A DNA stretch of 44,526 nt from an uncultured SAR86 cluster bacterium (GTDB lineage Bacteria; Pseudomonadota; Gammaproteobacteria; Magnimaribacterales; Magnimaribacteraceae). This document shows, piece by piece, positions 34,336 through 42,535 of this stretch. A program made the position numbers and the translations under genes. The stretch lies in NCBI GenBank assembly GCA_902630715.1, contig CACOVO010000012.1, positions 1 through 44,526 of the forward strand, given 5' to 3'. Numbering within the stretch: the stretch's first letter is position 1; each line of letters starts with the position of its first letter. The notes beneath the pieces were generated by a model. It worked only from the letters and a program-made list of their open reading frames with translations. It ran no database searches and was not told where the DNA came from.

Positions 34336-34804
34336 CATTCAGGCTCTCTAAATTCAAAATACCAACTGCGTTTTTCCCCTTCATCATTCCTGCACTTTCT
34401 CCCGGATTAAAGAATAAAACACCATCTTGCATTTCATTTCTGTATGTATGAGTATGTCCATGTACCACGACATCAATTTTATTTTTCAATAAGAATTCAT
34501 TTATAGAATCCGGTTCGTGGAAAATGGCTATATTTTTTTGACAGACACTCAAGACTTTTGGTGGTTCTTGAAATTTAAAATTATTAGAGATCGCTAGCTC
34601 CTTTAAGCCTTTTTCACCTCTATCATTATTCCCAAAGACTCCAACTAATTCACAGTTTAAATCTCTAAATTTATCTAATGACTTTGAGTTTGCAATATCA
34701 CCAGTATGGATCACCAGATCAACTTTTGCCTCATTGAAAAGACGAATTATGAGCTCTATATTTTTTAGGTTGTTGTGAGTATCGCTTACAACACCAATGT
34801 GCAT
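34316..34804 (-). CDS. YfcE/MJ0936-type metallophosphoesterase
   Basis: A 162 aa calcineurin-like phosphodiesterase. Metal and catalytic motifs are intact: VSDTHNN, HTGDIANS, VFGNNDRGE, and GHTHTYR near the C-terminus, followed by FNPGES. Family members hydrolyse phosphodiesters in vitro and the physiological substrate is generally unknown. It lies nine bases downstream of the thiolase gene on the minus strand and ends inside the small membrane protein gene from the other strand. Confidence 0.85.
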   Translation of the reverse strand: MHIGVVSDTHNNLKNIELIIRLFNEAKVDLVIHTGDIANSKSLDKFRDLNCELVGVFGNNDRGEKGLKELAISNNFKFQEPPKVLSVCQKNIAIFHEPDSINEFLLKNKIDVVVHGHTHTYRNEMQDGVLFFNPGESAGMMKGKNAVGILNLESLNATRIFF

Positions 34805-34813
34805 AGTTTATTT

Positions 34814-35953
34814 CTATACTTTTTCTAATATGTGTATGCCACAGGCACTTCCAAGGCCTATTACATGTGTCATGCCAATTCTCGCATTTTCAACTTGTCT
34901 TTCTCCGGCCTCTCCTCTCAGATGTGTACAGACCTCGTATATATTTGCTATACCAGTTGCTCCTAAAGGATGTCCTTTTGAAAGTAGTCCTCCAGAAACG
35001 TTTACAGGTATTCGTCCACCTAGCTCAACTTCACCTTCATCGATCAGTCGTCCTGCCTCTCCGTCACTGCACAGACCTAAGTTTTCATAATGTAACATTT
35101 CAGCAGTAGCAAAACAGTCATGCAACTCAACCAGATCGATATCATTTGCATCAAGACCAGCCATCTCATATGCCTCTGCAGCAGCCTTTCTAGTACAACT
35201 ATTAACATCGGGCATTACCAGATCTCTTTCCTGATAAGGATCACTTGTCATAACAGAGGCTTTAACCCTTACTGCCCTTTGCATTCCAAGTTCTTTTGCC
35301 TTCTTCTCAGAGACTAAAACTGCAGCCGCTGCTCCGTCAACATTTACAGAGCACATTAATTTAGTATTAGGGTAAGAAATCATTTCAGCATTCATAACTT
35401 CCTCCAAAGGTGTTTCAATCTGATACCTTGCCTTTGGATTCATGGTTGAATGATGGTGATTTTTAACTGAAATTTTGGCGAATTGTTCAAATGTAGTCCC
35501 ATATTCTCTTGAATGCTCCATTCCTGCTTCCGCAAAAACTGCTGGCATTGTTCCAGAGCCCAGTAAACCTTCTTTTGGAATACCAGCTCCACCTCCTGCA
35601 CCACCTAGAAGGCCTGTACCCATTTGCTCAACACCCACTGCCAACACCACATCATATAAACCTGCTTTAATTGATGTCCAAGCCTCTCTGAATGCTGTCG
35701 CACCTGTCGCACATGCATTTGAGCAATTTACAACTGGTATACCTGTTTGACCAATTTCTTGAAGAATTCTCTGACCAACCATAGCATTAGCTTGACCTAA
35801 ATTACCGCAATAGAAGGCTTCCATATTTCCAATATTCAAACCCGCATCATCTAATGCTAGTAAAGCAGCCTCTGCTCCAAGGTCAGGCACAGTCCTTTCT
35901 GGAAACCTCCCGAATTTGATCATATCAACACCTAATACGTAAACATCACTCAT
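34814..35953 (-). CDS. Thiolase, SCP-x/acetyl-CoA acetyltransferase type
   Basis: A 379 aa thiolase-fold enzyme with nucleophile C81 in VVNCSNACATGATAF, the HDCFATAEM block, and the GHPLGATG motif near the C-terminus (SKGHPLGATGIANIYE). SCP-x-type thiolases cleave or form 3-ketoacyl-CoA, usually with an OB-fold DUF35 partner. That partner is encoded 11 bases upstream. A good Shine-Dalgarno (AGGAG) precedes the start on the minus strand. The substrate could be a fatty, sterol-like or aromatic acyl-CoA; nothing here decides it. Confidence 0.88.
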   Translation of the reverse strand: MSDVYVLGVDMIKFGRFPERTVPDLGAEAALLALDDAGLNIGNMEAFYCGNLGQANAMVGQRILQEIGQTGIPVVNCSNACATGATAFREAWTSIKAGLYDVVLAVGVEQMGTGLLGGAGGGAGIPKEGLLGSGTMPAVFAEAGMEHSREYGTTFEQFAKISVKNHHHSTMNPKARYQIETPLEEVMNAEMISYPNTKLMCSVNVDGAAAAVLVSEKKAKELGMQRAVRVKASVMTSDPYQERDLVMPDVNSCTRKAAAEAYEMAGLDANDIDLVELHDCFATAEMLHYENLGLCSDGEAGRLIDEGEVELGGRIPVNVSGGLLSKGHPLGATGIANIYEVCTHLRGEAGERQVENARIGMTHVIGLGSACGIHILEKV

Positions 35954-35964
35954 AATTTTCTCCT

Positions 35965-36372
35965 TTATGAAATTGGCCTAAAGAAATAGCTTATGTAACT
36001 ATTTCCGTCTTTATCTTTTCTCCCCAAAGCATCATCGAAGACAACTTCTACGGGCATATCAAAATCTATTTTTTCTGGATCTGGATCGCAATCTATAAGA
36101 TTACCTTTAACTGTACCTCCACCGTCTAAATCAACGATTGCCGAAATGTAAGGTACTTCTATTCCTGGGAAAGATCTAAAAACTATTGAATAAGAATAAA
36201 GTTTTCCTGTATTGCTTAATTTAATTGCACTCAAAGTTCCTCGAGCAAAACATTTTGAACATACGTTTCTTTCACCTAAAAAAATTGAATCGCAATCTTT
36301 GCATTTGTATCCCTCTAAATAAGGATCTCCACCTTCGGGTAATTTTAGATAATCAACTACAGGTAAACTCAT
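35965..36372 (-). CDS. Zn-ribbon/OB-fold DUF35 protein, thiolase partner
   Basis: A 135 aa protein with an N-terminal rubredoxin-like zinc ribbon (CKDCDSIFLGERNVCSKC, four Cys) and a C-terminal OB-fold (LYSYSIVFRSFPGIEVPYIS, GNLIDCDPDPEKIDFDMPV). DUF35 proteins bind SCP-x thiolases and are needed for activity, probably by guiding acyl-CoA. It is the first gene of a minus-strand trio, with a strong Shine-Dalgarno (GGGGGAG). The 62-base region 36373-36434 between it and the divergent djlA-like gene must hold promoters for both directions; I could not fix them. Confidence 0.88.
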   Translation of the reverse strand: MSLPVVDYLKLPEGGDPYLEGYKCKDCDSIFLGERNVCSKCFARGTLSAIKLSNTGKLYSYSIVFRSFPGIEVPYISAIVDLDGGGTVKGNLIDCDPDPEKIDFDMPVEVVFDDALGRKDKDGNSYISYFFRPIS

Positions 36373-36434
36373 TTCTCCCCCTTAATATACTTTCTAGTTT
36401 TATATATTATTGAGTCAATTACAATAGCTAGCTT

Positions 36435-37166
36435 ATGAGTTTTTGGAAAACAGGAATAGGCGGAATGATTGGGTTTACAATCGGAGGTCCTTTAGGTGGT
36501 ATTTTAGGGGCCATAATAGGTTCTAAGTTCTCAAATAAAAATCAAAGACAACCAAGTAATAATCAAAAGAGTCAAGCCGCTTTTTTTACAGCACTTTTCG
36601 CTTGTTTTGCAAAAATAGCCAAAGCAGATGGAAGGGTATCTAGAGAAGAGGTAGATAAAGTAGATAATTTCATAAAGTCAAAATTTAGATTTCCTCCTGA
36701 ACAACGGGGTTTTGCAATTGAAATATTCAATCATGCAAAAGATGATCAAAATTCTTTTGAAGACTATGCCCGTCAATTATCTTCATTATTATCTTCTGAT
36801 CCTTCTTCACTGATTATGTTTTATGAACTTTTATTCGAGCTTTCTATGGCAGATGGTTATCTAGATCCATCTGAAGAAAAACTTCTTTTCCAAGCAATCA
36901 AGATATTCAACCTAGATCCTGATTTGATGAGTATTTGTAAGAAAAAATTTGGGGCTGATGTTGCAGATGCATATGCAATATTAGGAGTAGATCAAAGCAT
37001 GTCTTTCAAAGATATAAAAAAAGCATATCAAAGAAAGAGAAAGGAGTTTCATCCTGATACACTTGTTTCTAAAGGATTACCTGAGGAATTATTGGATAAA
37101 GCTAAAGAGAAATTTATAGAAATTCAATCTGCCTTTGAAGAGATTGAGAAACAAAAGAGTAAATAA
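36435..37166 (+). CDS. djlA: DjlA-like J-domain protein with TerB-like domain
   Basis: A 243 aa co-chaperone. Residues about 5-29 form a glycine-rich membrane anchor (GGMIGFTIGGPLGGILGAII), residues about 45-155 a TerB-like helical domain (FACFAKIAKADGRVSREEV, LSMADGYLDPSEEKLLF), and the last 70 a J domain with the HPD motif at residues 206-208 in KRKEFHPDTLV. DjlA stimulates DnaK from the inner membrane. The architecture and length match DjlA, although it is a little shorter than the E. coli protein (about 270 aa). The upstream region is shared with the minus-strand DUF35 gene. Confidence 0.85.
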   Translation: MSFWKTGIGGMIGFTIGGPLGGILGAIIGSKFSNKNQRQPSNNQKSQAAFFTALFACFAKIAKADGRVSREEVDKVDNFIKSKFRFPPEQRGFAIEIFNHAKDDQNSFEDYARQLSSLLSSDPSSLIMFYELLFELSMADGYLDPSEEKLLFQAIKIFNLDPDLMSICKKKFGADVADAYAILGVDQSMSFKDIKKAYQRKRKEFHPDTLVSKGLPEELLDKAKEKFIEIQSAFEEIEKQKSK

Positions 37167-37204
37167 TTGGGATTTCCAAAACGATTTATTTTATTATTTA
37201 AATC

Positions 37205-38317
37205 ATGTCGATAGCCATTTCGGGGACTGGCTTGTTTACCCCAAAAGAATACATAACTAATGAAGAGCTTGTTCAGAGTTTCAACGAATATGTCTCAATA
37301 TTTAATGAGGAAAATAAATTCTTAATTGAATCTGGTGAAGTTGAGGCATTGGAGCCATCATCTACTGAATTTATAAAGAAGGCTTCAGGAATTGAGCAAA
37401 GATTTGTTCAAGATAAGTCCGGAATTCTGGATGTGAAAAGAATGAGGCCACGTCTCAAAGAAAGACCGAACTCTGAATTGTCAATTCTAGCTGAAATGGC
37501 AGTTAGTGCCTCTAAAGAGGCTTTGGGTCAAGCTAACCTACAAGCTTCTGATTTAGATGCAGTAATTTGTGGATGTTCTAACCTTCAAAGAGCTTATCCT
37601 GCTATAGCCATTGAAGTTCAGGAGGAGCTAAAGATAACTGGTTATGCATATGACATGAATGTAGCTTGTTCATCAGCTACTTTTTCAATTCAAAATGCTT
37701 TTAATGATATCCGGTCTGGAGTTGCTGAAAAGATATTGGTTGTGAATCCCGAGATTTGTTCTGGACATTTAAATTTTAGAGATAGAGATGCCCATTTTAT
37801 ATTTGGGGATGCTTGCACTGCAGTTATTATTGAGAGAGATAGCTTATCTGAAAGTGCCTTTGAAATAATTGGAACTAAATTACAAACAAAATTCTCAAAC
37901 AACATAAGAAATAACTTTGGTTTTTTAAATTTACCGGAGGATTCAGATCCAAATGCTTCCGATAAATTATTTATACAGCAGGGTCGCAGTGTCTTCAAGG
38001 AGGTCGTGCCTATGGTTCAAGATCATATTGCAGATCACCTAAGCAAATTTAACATAAATATATCAGACATTAAGAGGCTTTGGCTTCATCAGGCAAACTT
38101 AAATATGAATCAGCTAATAGCGAAGAGGCTGCTTGGAAGAGATCCTGAAGATCATGAAATGCCTATTACTCTCAATGATTATGCTAATACAAGCTCGGCT
38201 GGATCTATAATTGCCTTTCATCTAACTAAAGATGACTTTGTTAAAGATGATATGGGAGTAATCAGTTCTTTTGGAGCTGGATATTCTGTAGGTAGCGTAA
38301 TTTTGAGGAAGAAATGA
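37205..38317 (+). CDS. Beta-ketoacyl-ACP synthase III family protein
   Basis: A 370 aa thiolase-fold condensing enzyme with the complete Cys-His-Asn triad: C155 in NVACSSATFSI, H295 in LWLHQANLNMNQ, and N328 in DYANTSSAGSI. KAS III enzymes join acetyl-CoA and malonyl-ACP; longer relatives (this one exceeds the about 320 aa of FabH) act on other acyl groups. An insertion near residues 30-80 (NEENKFLIESGEVEALEP) distinguishes it from housekeeping FabH. Its stop overlaps the DoxX start as ATGA at 38314-38317. The real substrate is unknown; it may be an accessory lipid enzyme. Confidence 0.82.
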   Translation: MSIAISGTGLFTPKEYITNEELVQSFNEYVSIFNEENKFLIESGEVEALEPSSTEFIKKASGIEQRFVQDKSGILDVKRMRPRLKERPNSELSILAEMAVSASKEALGQANLQASDLDAVICGCSNLQRAYPAIAIEVQEELKITGYAYDMNVACSSATFSIQNAFNDIRSGVAEKILVVNPEICSGHLNFRDRDAHFIFGDACTAVIIERDSLSESAFEIIGTKLQTKFSNNIRNNFGFLNLPEDSDPNASDKLFIQQGRSVFKEVVPMVQDHIADHLSKFNINISDIKRLWLHQANLNMNQLIAKRLLGRDPEDHEMPITLNDYANTSSAGSIIAFHLTKDDFVKDDMGVISSFGAGYSVGSVILRKK

Positions 38318-38754
38318 AAATTATCTTAACTTTTCACGATTTGCTTAAAAGGTTTGAAAAAGTTGAATTTTTGCCATTAGTCTTGATTAGAGCGTATTTA
38401 TTCTTTGTTCTTTGGTTTGCAGGAGTGGGTAAAATAGACACTTTTGACAAGTTTTCGGGTTATCTAGGCACATTAGGAGTGCCTTTTCCTGATATTTTTA
38501 CATGGTTAGTAATTGTGACTGAAGCTGGAGGAGGGGCGCTGATTTTAGTTGGACTGTTTGTAAGATGGGCATGTGTTCCTTTACTGGCGGTGATGTTTTT
38601 TGCTGGATACTTGGTTCATTATCAAAATGGCTGGCCTCATGAAGCAAACGGAATAGAGTTCGCTGCAATATATAGCCTTATGCTTATTACCTTATTGTGT
38701 TTTGGTGGCGGCAAATATCTAAGCTTAGACTATTGGGTCTCCCGTAAAAATTAA
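38314..38754 (+). CDS. DoxX family membrane protein
   Basis: A 146 aa protein with about four membrane helices: VLIRAYLFFVLWFAGVGKI, a FTWLVIVTEAGGGALILVG segment, a VPLLAVMFFAGYLV segment and a C-terminal SLMLITLLCFGGGKYLSLDY with the DoxX-type GGG(K/R).LSLD ending. The family is linked to quinol or thiol redox roles but is poorly characterised. Translation is coupled to the KAS III-like gene through ATGA, and the pdxH ATG follows its stop with no gap, so the three genes are probably one operon. Confidence 0.8.
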   Translation: MKIILTFHDLLKRFEKVEFLPLVLIRAYLFFVLWFAGVGKIDTFDKFSGYLGTLGVPFPDIFTWLVIVTEAGGGALILVGLFVRWACVPLLAVMFFAGYLVHYQNGWPHEANGIEFAAIYSLMLITLLCFGGGKYLSLDYWVSRKN

Positions 38755-39357
38755 ATGAAATATTATGAATCAGATGAAGATCTTTCAGGACCAATACTGA
38801 AAGTTCAAGAGTGGATTCAAGAGGCAGAGATTAATTCTGTAGCTTTACCTCATGCCATGAACATATCTTCTATAAATCTTGAAGGAAAACCTTCTTCACG
38901 AATGGTTCTTTTGAAAAGAATATCAAATGAGGGCTTGGTTTTTTTTACTGATTATGAAGGACATAAAGGACAACAAATAATTGCTTCCCCTTATGTAGCT
39001 CTTACTTTTTGGTGGGCAAAAACCAATAAACAGATAAGAATCGAAGGAGAATGTTCAAAAGTCAGTAAAAAGGAGAGTGACGATTATTTTAATTCAAGAC
39101 CGAGAGGATCACAGATATCAGCTTCAGTTTCCCTACAGAGTAGTAAATTGGATTCTTATGAATCATTAGAAAAAAGATCTCGAGAGTTTGAAGCGGAATA
39201 TTCAGATAAAGAAATTCAAAGACCTTCAAGATGGGGCGGCTTTTTGGTAAAACCTAAGTCAATAGAGTTTTGGATCGATCAAAAGAACAGATTGCATAGA
39301 AGAGAACTGTTTACAATCGATAACACCGATTGGAAGATGATACTTTTGTCGCCATAG
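38755..39357 (+). CDS. pdxH: Pyridoxamine/pyridoxine 5'-phosphate oxidase
   Basis: The enzyme makes pyridoxal phosphate from PNP or PMP with FMN and oxygen. Motifs: SSRMVLLKRISNEGLVFFTD (FMN phosphate and dimer region), GHKGQQI, ALTFWWAKTNKQIRIEGE, SRPRGSQISASVS, and the C-terminal RPSRWGGFLVKPKSIEFW with RLHRRELF. At 200 aa it is slightly shorter than the 218 aa E. coli protein, mainly at the N-terminus. It begins directly after the DoxX stop. The gap of 65 bases to thrS holds the hairpin described separately. Confidence 0.93.
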   Translation: MKYYESDEDLSGPILKVQEWIQEAEINSVALPHAMNISSINLEGKPSSRMVLLKRISNEGLVFFTDYEGHKGQQIIASPYVALTFWWAKTNKQIRIEGECSKVSKKESDDYFNSRPRGSQISASVSLQSSKLDSYESLEKRSREFEAEYSDKEIQRPSRWGGFLVKPKSIEFWIDQKNRLHRRELFTIDNTDWKMILLSP

Positions 39358-39393
39358 TTCAAATTTTAAATTACAATGTTAACTTTAATACAA

Positions 39394-39414
39394 GTGCCCC
39401 TTAGTATGGGTCAC
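39394..39414 (+). promoter_or_regulatory. Hairpin before thrS resembling a tRNA-Thr anticodon arm
   Basis: GTGCCCC (39394-39400) pairs with GGGTCAC (39408-39414) through six Watson-Crick pairs and one C/T mismatch, closing a seven-base loop TTAGTAT. Read as an anticodon loop, this is U32 U33 A34 G35 U36 A37 U38, with anticodon AGU that pairs with the Thr codon ACU. ThrRS recognises G35 and U36, and E. coli ThrRS represses its own mRNA through an anticodon-like arm before thrS. The arm ends eight bases before the ATG, within the ribosome footprint. The TACAAT at 39372-39377 could be a -10 element that would keep the hairpin in the transcript. Confidence 0.55.
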
Positions 39415-39422
39415 CACTGACT

Positions 39423-41348
39423 ATGCCATCCATTACACTACCAGATAATTCCGTAAGACAGTTTGAAGAGCCAGTCACTATCGATGAGGTTGCTAAAGAT
39501 ATAGGTTCTGGACTAGCTAAGGCAACCGTCGCAGGAAAAATCAATGGACAATTAGTAGATGCTTCTGAGCTTATCACCGATGATTGCAATTTGGAGGTAA
39601 TTACAATTCAATCAGAGGAAGGAATTGAGATTGTCAGACATTCTTGCGCGCACCTTCTCGCTCACGCCCTTAAACAAATTTATCCAACTGCCCAAATGGC
39701 AATTGGTCCAGTTATAAAGAATGGTTTTTACTACGATATCAAGTTAGAAAAAACCTTAACCGAAGAAGATTTAATAAAAATAGAGAAAAGAATGAAAAAA
39801 CTCGCTATGACAAAATACGAAGTCTTGCGTGAAGTTGTTTCTCGAGAAAAGGCCATAGAGACTTTTGAAAATAGAAATGAGCCTTATAAGGTAAATTTAG
39901 CAGAGGAGATACCTGATGACGAAATCATCGCTTTATACCACCATCAAGAATATATAGACATGTGTAGAGGACCTCACGTCACTAATATGAGGCACCTGCA
40001 AGCCTTCAGATTGACCAAAGTGTCCGGTGCTTACTGGAAAGGTGACTCCAAAAACGAGATGCTTCAAAGGATTTATGGAACTGCTTGGCCTAATTCAAAG
40101 GATTTAGATGCTTACATACAGCAACAAGAAGAGGCAGAAAAAAGAGATCACAGAAAACTTGGAAGACAACTTGACCTTTTTCATTTTCAAGAAGAAGCTC
40201 CTGGAATGGTATTTTGGCATCCAAAAGGGTGGTCCATTTACACAGTTTTAAAAGATTTTATTCGCTCCAAGCAAAATGAATACGATTATCAAGAAATAAA
40301 TACCCCTCAAATAGTAGACAGAAAATTATGGGAGGCCTCAGGTCATTGGGATAAATATAGGGAAAATATGTTTATTACTGAGATAGATGAAGAGCATGCA
40401 AATGAAAAACGGACTAATGCTCTTAAACCCATGAACTGTCCTTGCCATGTGCAAGTATTTAATCAAGGATTAAGATCTTATAAAGATCTTCCATTAAGAT
40501 TTTCTGAATTTGGTTCATGTCATAGATATGAAGCCTCAGGAACTTTACATGGATTAATGAGAGTGAGAGGGTTTACACAAGATGATGGTCATATATTTTG
40601 TACGGAAGATCAAATACAAGATGAGACAAAGAAATTTATTCAACTATTATCAGATATCTATTCACAGCTTGGGTTCGAAGCATTTGAGATCAAATTGTCT
40701 ACAAGACCCGAAGTTAGAGCAGGCACAGATGAGGTTTGGGATAAGGCAGAATTAGCTTTGGAGAATGCCATTAAAAATTTAAACTTACCTTTTGAAATAG
40801 TCGAGGGAGATGGAGCCTTTTACGGACCAAAATTAGATTTTGTCCTAATTGATGCTTTAGGAAGAGAATGGCAATGTGGCACATTTCAGGCAGATTTTAT
40901 TTTACCTGAAAGATTGAATGCTAGATTCGTTGGGCCTGACAGTGAAAGATATCATCCTGTTATGATTCATAGGGCCGTATTAGGATCTTTTGAAAGGTTT
41001 TTAGGTGTTTTGATAGAGCATTATGGGGGCGCACTTCCTACTTGGTTGTCTCCAATTCAAGTTGAAATTCTCAATATTACTGACAAACAGGCAGAATATT
41101 GCCAAAAAATAGCTAATTTATTAAAAAAAAGTGGATTTAGGACTCATTCTGACTTGAGGAAAGAGAAAATCACTTATAAAATTCGCGACCACTCTTTACA
41201 GAAGACACCTTTTCTTTTGATAGCGGGAAATAGAGAAATGGATAATAATACTATTTCCGTAAGAGCTAGAGGAGGAGAAGATCTTGGAGAGATGTCTGTC
41301 GATGACTTCATCCAAAAACTTCAAAAGGTAGTGGATGAAAAAAAATAG
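39423..41348 (+). CDS. thrS: Threonyl-tRNA synthetase
   Basis: A 641 aa class II synthetase, nearly the same length as E. coli ThrRS (642). The N-terminal TGS domain begins [18 protein letters not shown]; the editing domain follows with [16 protein letters not shown] and [15 protein letters not shown]; the catalytic core has the zinc Cys in [26 protein letters not shown] (motif 2), FYGPKLDF, and [20 protein letters not shown] (motif 3); the anticodon domain is at the end ([15 protein letters not shown]). It charges tRNA-Thr and heads the thrS-infC-rpmI-rplT-pheST cluster. No strong Shine-Dalgarno is visible, fitting control by the hairpin just upstream. Confidence 0.97.
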   Translation: MPSITLPDNSVRQFEEPVTIDEVAKDIGSGLAKATVAGKINGQLVDASELITDDCNLEVITIQSEEGIEIVRHSCAHLLAHALKQIYPTAQMAIGPVIKNGFYYDIKLEKTLTEEDLIKIEKRMKKLAMTKYEVLREVVSREKAIETFENRNEPYKVNLAEEIPDDEIIALYHHQEYIDMCRGPHVTNMRHLQAFRLTKVSGAYWKGDSKNEMLQRIYGTAWPNSKDLDAYIQQQEEAEKRDHRKLGRQLDLFHFQEEAPGMVFWHPKGWSIYTVLKDFIRSKQNEYDYQEINTPQIVDRKLWEASGHWDKYRENMFITEIDEEHANEKRTNALKPMNCPCHVQVFNQGLRSYKDLPLRFSEFGSCHRYEASGTLHGLMRVRGFTQDDGHIFCTEDQIQDETKKFIQLLSDIYSQLGFEAFEIKLSTRPEVRAGTDEVWDKAELALENAIKNLNLPFEIVEGDGAFYGPKLDFVLIDALGREWQCGTFQADFILPERLNARFVGPDSERYHPVMIHRAVLGSFERFLGVLIEHYGGALPTWLSPIQVEILNITDKQAEYCQKIANLLKKSGFRTHSDLRKEKITYKIRDHSLQKTPFLLIAGNREMDNNTISVRARGGEDLGEMSVDDFIQKLQKVVDEKK

Positions 41349-41353
41349 TTAAT

Positions 41354-41358
41354 AGGAG
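41354..41358 (+). promoter_or_regulatory. Shine-Dalgarno AGGAG deciding the infC AUA start
   Basis: AGGAG stands six bases before the ATA at 41365. It directly follows the in-frame TAG at 41353, so no start further upstream is possible, and it has no ATG, GTG or TTG at proper distance in this frame. Confidence 0.7.
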
Positions 41359-41364
41359 AATCAC

Positions 41365-41907
41365 ATAGCTCAGAGAAAATCTTTTAAGAAGTCTGAAAAC
41401 CGCCTGCCAATTAATGGTGAAATCAGAGCTGACAAAGTAAGACTTATCAGTGAGTCTGGTGAACAACTAGGAATTATAAGTCTGTCCGAGGCCTTAACCA
41501 AAGCTGAAGAAGCAAATTTAGATTTGGTGCAGATGGCGAAAGAGGGAGAACCTTTAGTTTGCAGATTGTTGAATCACGGTAAGCATATTTTTGATGCAAA
41601 AAAACAAAAGGCAGCTTCGAAGAAGAAGCAAAAGAGGCAACAAATAAAAGAAATAAAATTTAGACCTGTTACTGAAAAAAATGATTATGAGATAAAAGTT
41701 AATAAGATTAAAACTTTTATAGAAAATGGAGATAAAGCAAAGATTACATTGAGATTTAGAGGTAGAGAAATGGCTCATCAACAAATAGGAATGGAGCTAC
41801 TGAAGCGTGTTGAAGCTGATTTAGAAAGCTTAGCAAGTGTGGAGCAGTTTCCTACTTTGGAAGGTAGACAACTTGTTATGATGATGGCACCAAATAAAAA
41901 GAACTAA
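41365..41907 (+). CDS. infC: Translation initiation factor IF-3, apparent AUA start
   Basis: IF-3 binds the 30S subunit and proofreads start codons. The frame is closed by TAG at 41353; the first plausible start is ATA at 41365 behind AGGAG, giving 180 aa, exactly the length of E. coli IF-3. The N-terminal part aligns ([38 protein letters not shown]), as does the C-terminal domain ([38 protein letters not shown]). The first TTG in frame (41524) would delete the N-terminal domain. E. coli infC begins with AUU, which makes its translation sensitive to IF-3; AUA belongs to the same disfavoured class, so the same feedback is likely. Confidence 0.93.
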   Translation: MAQRKSFKKSENRLPINGEIRADKVRLISESGEQLGIISLSEALTKAEEANLDLVQMAKEGEPLVCRLLNHGKHIFDAKKQKAASKKKQKRQQIKEIKFRPVTEKNDYEIKVNKIKTFIENGDKAKITLRFRGREMAHQQIGMELLKRVEADLESLASVEQFPTLEGRQLVMMMAPNKKN

Positions 41908-41909
41908 TT

Positions 41910-42107
41910 ATGAGTAAATTAAAAGTACATAGTGGAGCAAGCAAAAGATTCAAAAAAACAGGATCTGGACTAAAGAGAAAGAAGTCCAATAAGAGTCACA
42001 TACTTACAAAAATGACGACCAAAAGAAAAAGACAACTCAGAGGTACCACTGAGATAGCTAGAGGAGATCAGGTGTTGGTTGACAAGATGTTAAAAATTAA
42101 AACCTAG
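41910..42107 (+). CDS. rpmI: 50S ribosomal protein L35
   Basis: A 65 aa basic protein (E. coli L35 is also 65) beginning [20 protein letters not shown] and containing [14 protein letters not shown] and KRKRQLRGT, the L35 signature. It starts two bases after infC, with no visible Shine-Dalgarno, which suggests coupling to infC translation. In E. coli, L20 represses this pair by binding the rpmI leader; I could not identify an equivalent structure by eye. Confidence 0.95.
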   Translation: MSKLKVHSGASKRFKKTGSGLKRKKSNKSHILTKMTTKRKRQLRGTTEIARGDQVLVDKMLKIKT

Positions 42108-42117
42108 AGAGAGAAAG

Positions 42118-42477
42118 ATGGCAAGAGTAAAAAGAGGCGTTCAAGCAAAAGCCAGACATAAAAAAGTTCTTAAACAGGCTAGAGGCTATAGAGGTGCCAG
42201 AAGCAGAACGTATAAAGTTGCTAAACAGGCAGTTATGCGTGCAGGTCAATATGCTTACAGAGATAGACGTGTTAAGAAAAGAGTTTTTCGCTCACTTTGG
42301 ATAGTCAGAATTAATGCGGCTGCAAGAGCAAATGGTCTTTCTTACAGTAAGCTCATTGCAGGTCTTAAGAAGGCCAATATCGATCTTGATAGAAAAGTCT
42401 TAGCAAGTATTGCAGTTAATGACAAAGAAGCTTTTTCTCAAATTGCAGAACAAGCTAAAGCTAACTTAGCTGCTTAG
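42118..42477 (+). CDS. rplT: 50S ribosomal protein L20
   Basis: A 119 aa protein (E. coli L20 118) with the typical basic N-terminus [40 protein letters not shown], and the globular C-terminal domain [19 protein letters not shown]. It assembles early into the 50S subunit. A GAGAGA Shine-Dalgarno lies just upstream. The 58 bases to pheS contain no phenylalanine-rich leader like E. coli pheM. Confidence 0.96.
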   Translation: MARVKRGVQAKARHKKVLKQARGYRGARSRTYKVAKQAVMRAGQYAYRDRRVKKRVFRSLWIVRINAAARANGLSYSKLIAGLKKANIDLDRKVLASIAVNDKEAFSQIAEQAKANLAA

Positions 42478-42510
42478 AATTAATTCTAAAAAGCAATATT
42501 CTAATATGAG

Positions 42511-42516
42511 TATAAT
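42511..42516 (+). promoter_or_regulatory. Possible -10 element of a pheS promoter
   Basis: TATAAT, an exact consensus -10 hexamer, lies 19 bases before the pheS ATG in the rplT-pheS gap. No good -35 hexamer stands 16-18 bases upstream (the sequence there is A-rich). In an AT-rich genome such a match can arise by chance, so this is weak evidence for a separate pheST promoter. Confidence 0.3.
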
Positions 42517-42535
42517 GGTCTAGGGTTGAAAGATC

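Noticed and set aside
34814-36413. Several open frames on the + strand opposite the thiolase and DUF35 genes
   Set aside because: They carry no protein motifs, and the minus-strand genes have intact catalytic residues and good Shine-Dalgarno sites.
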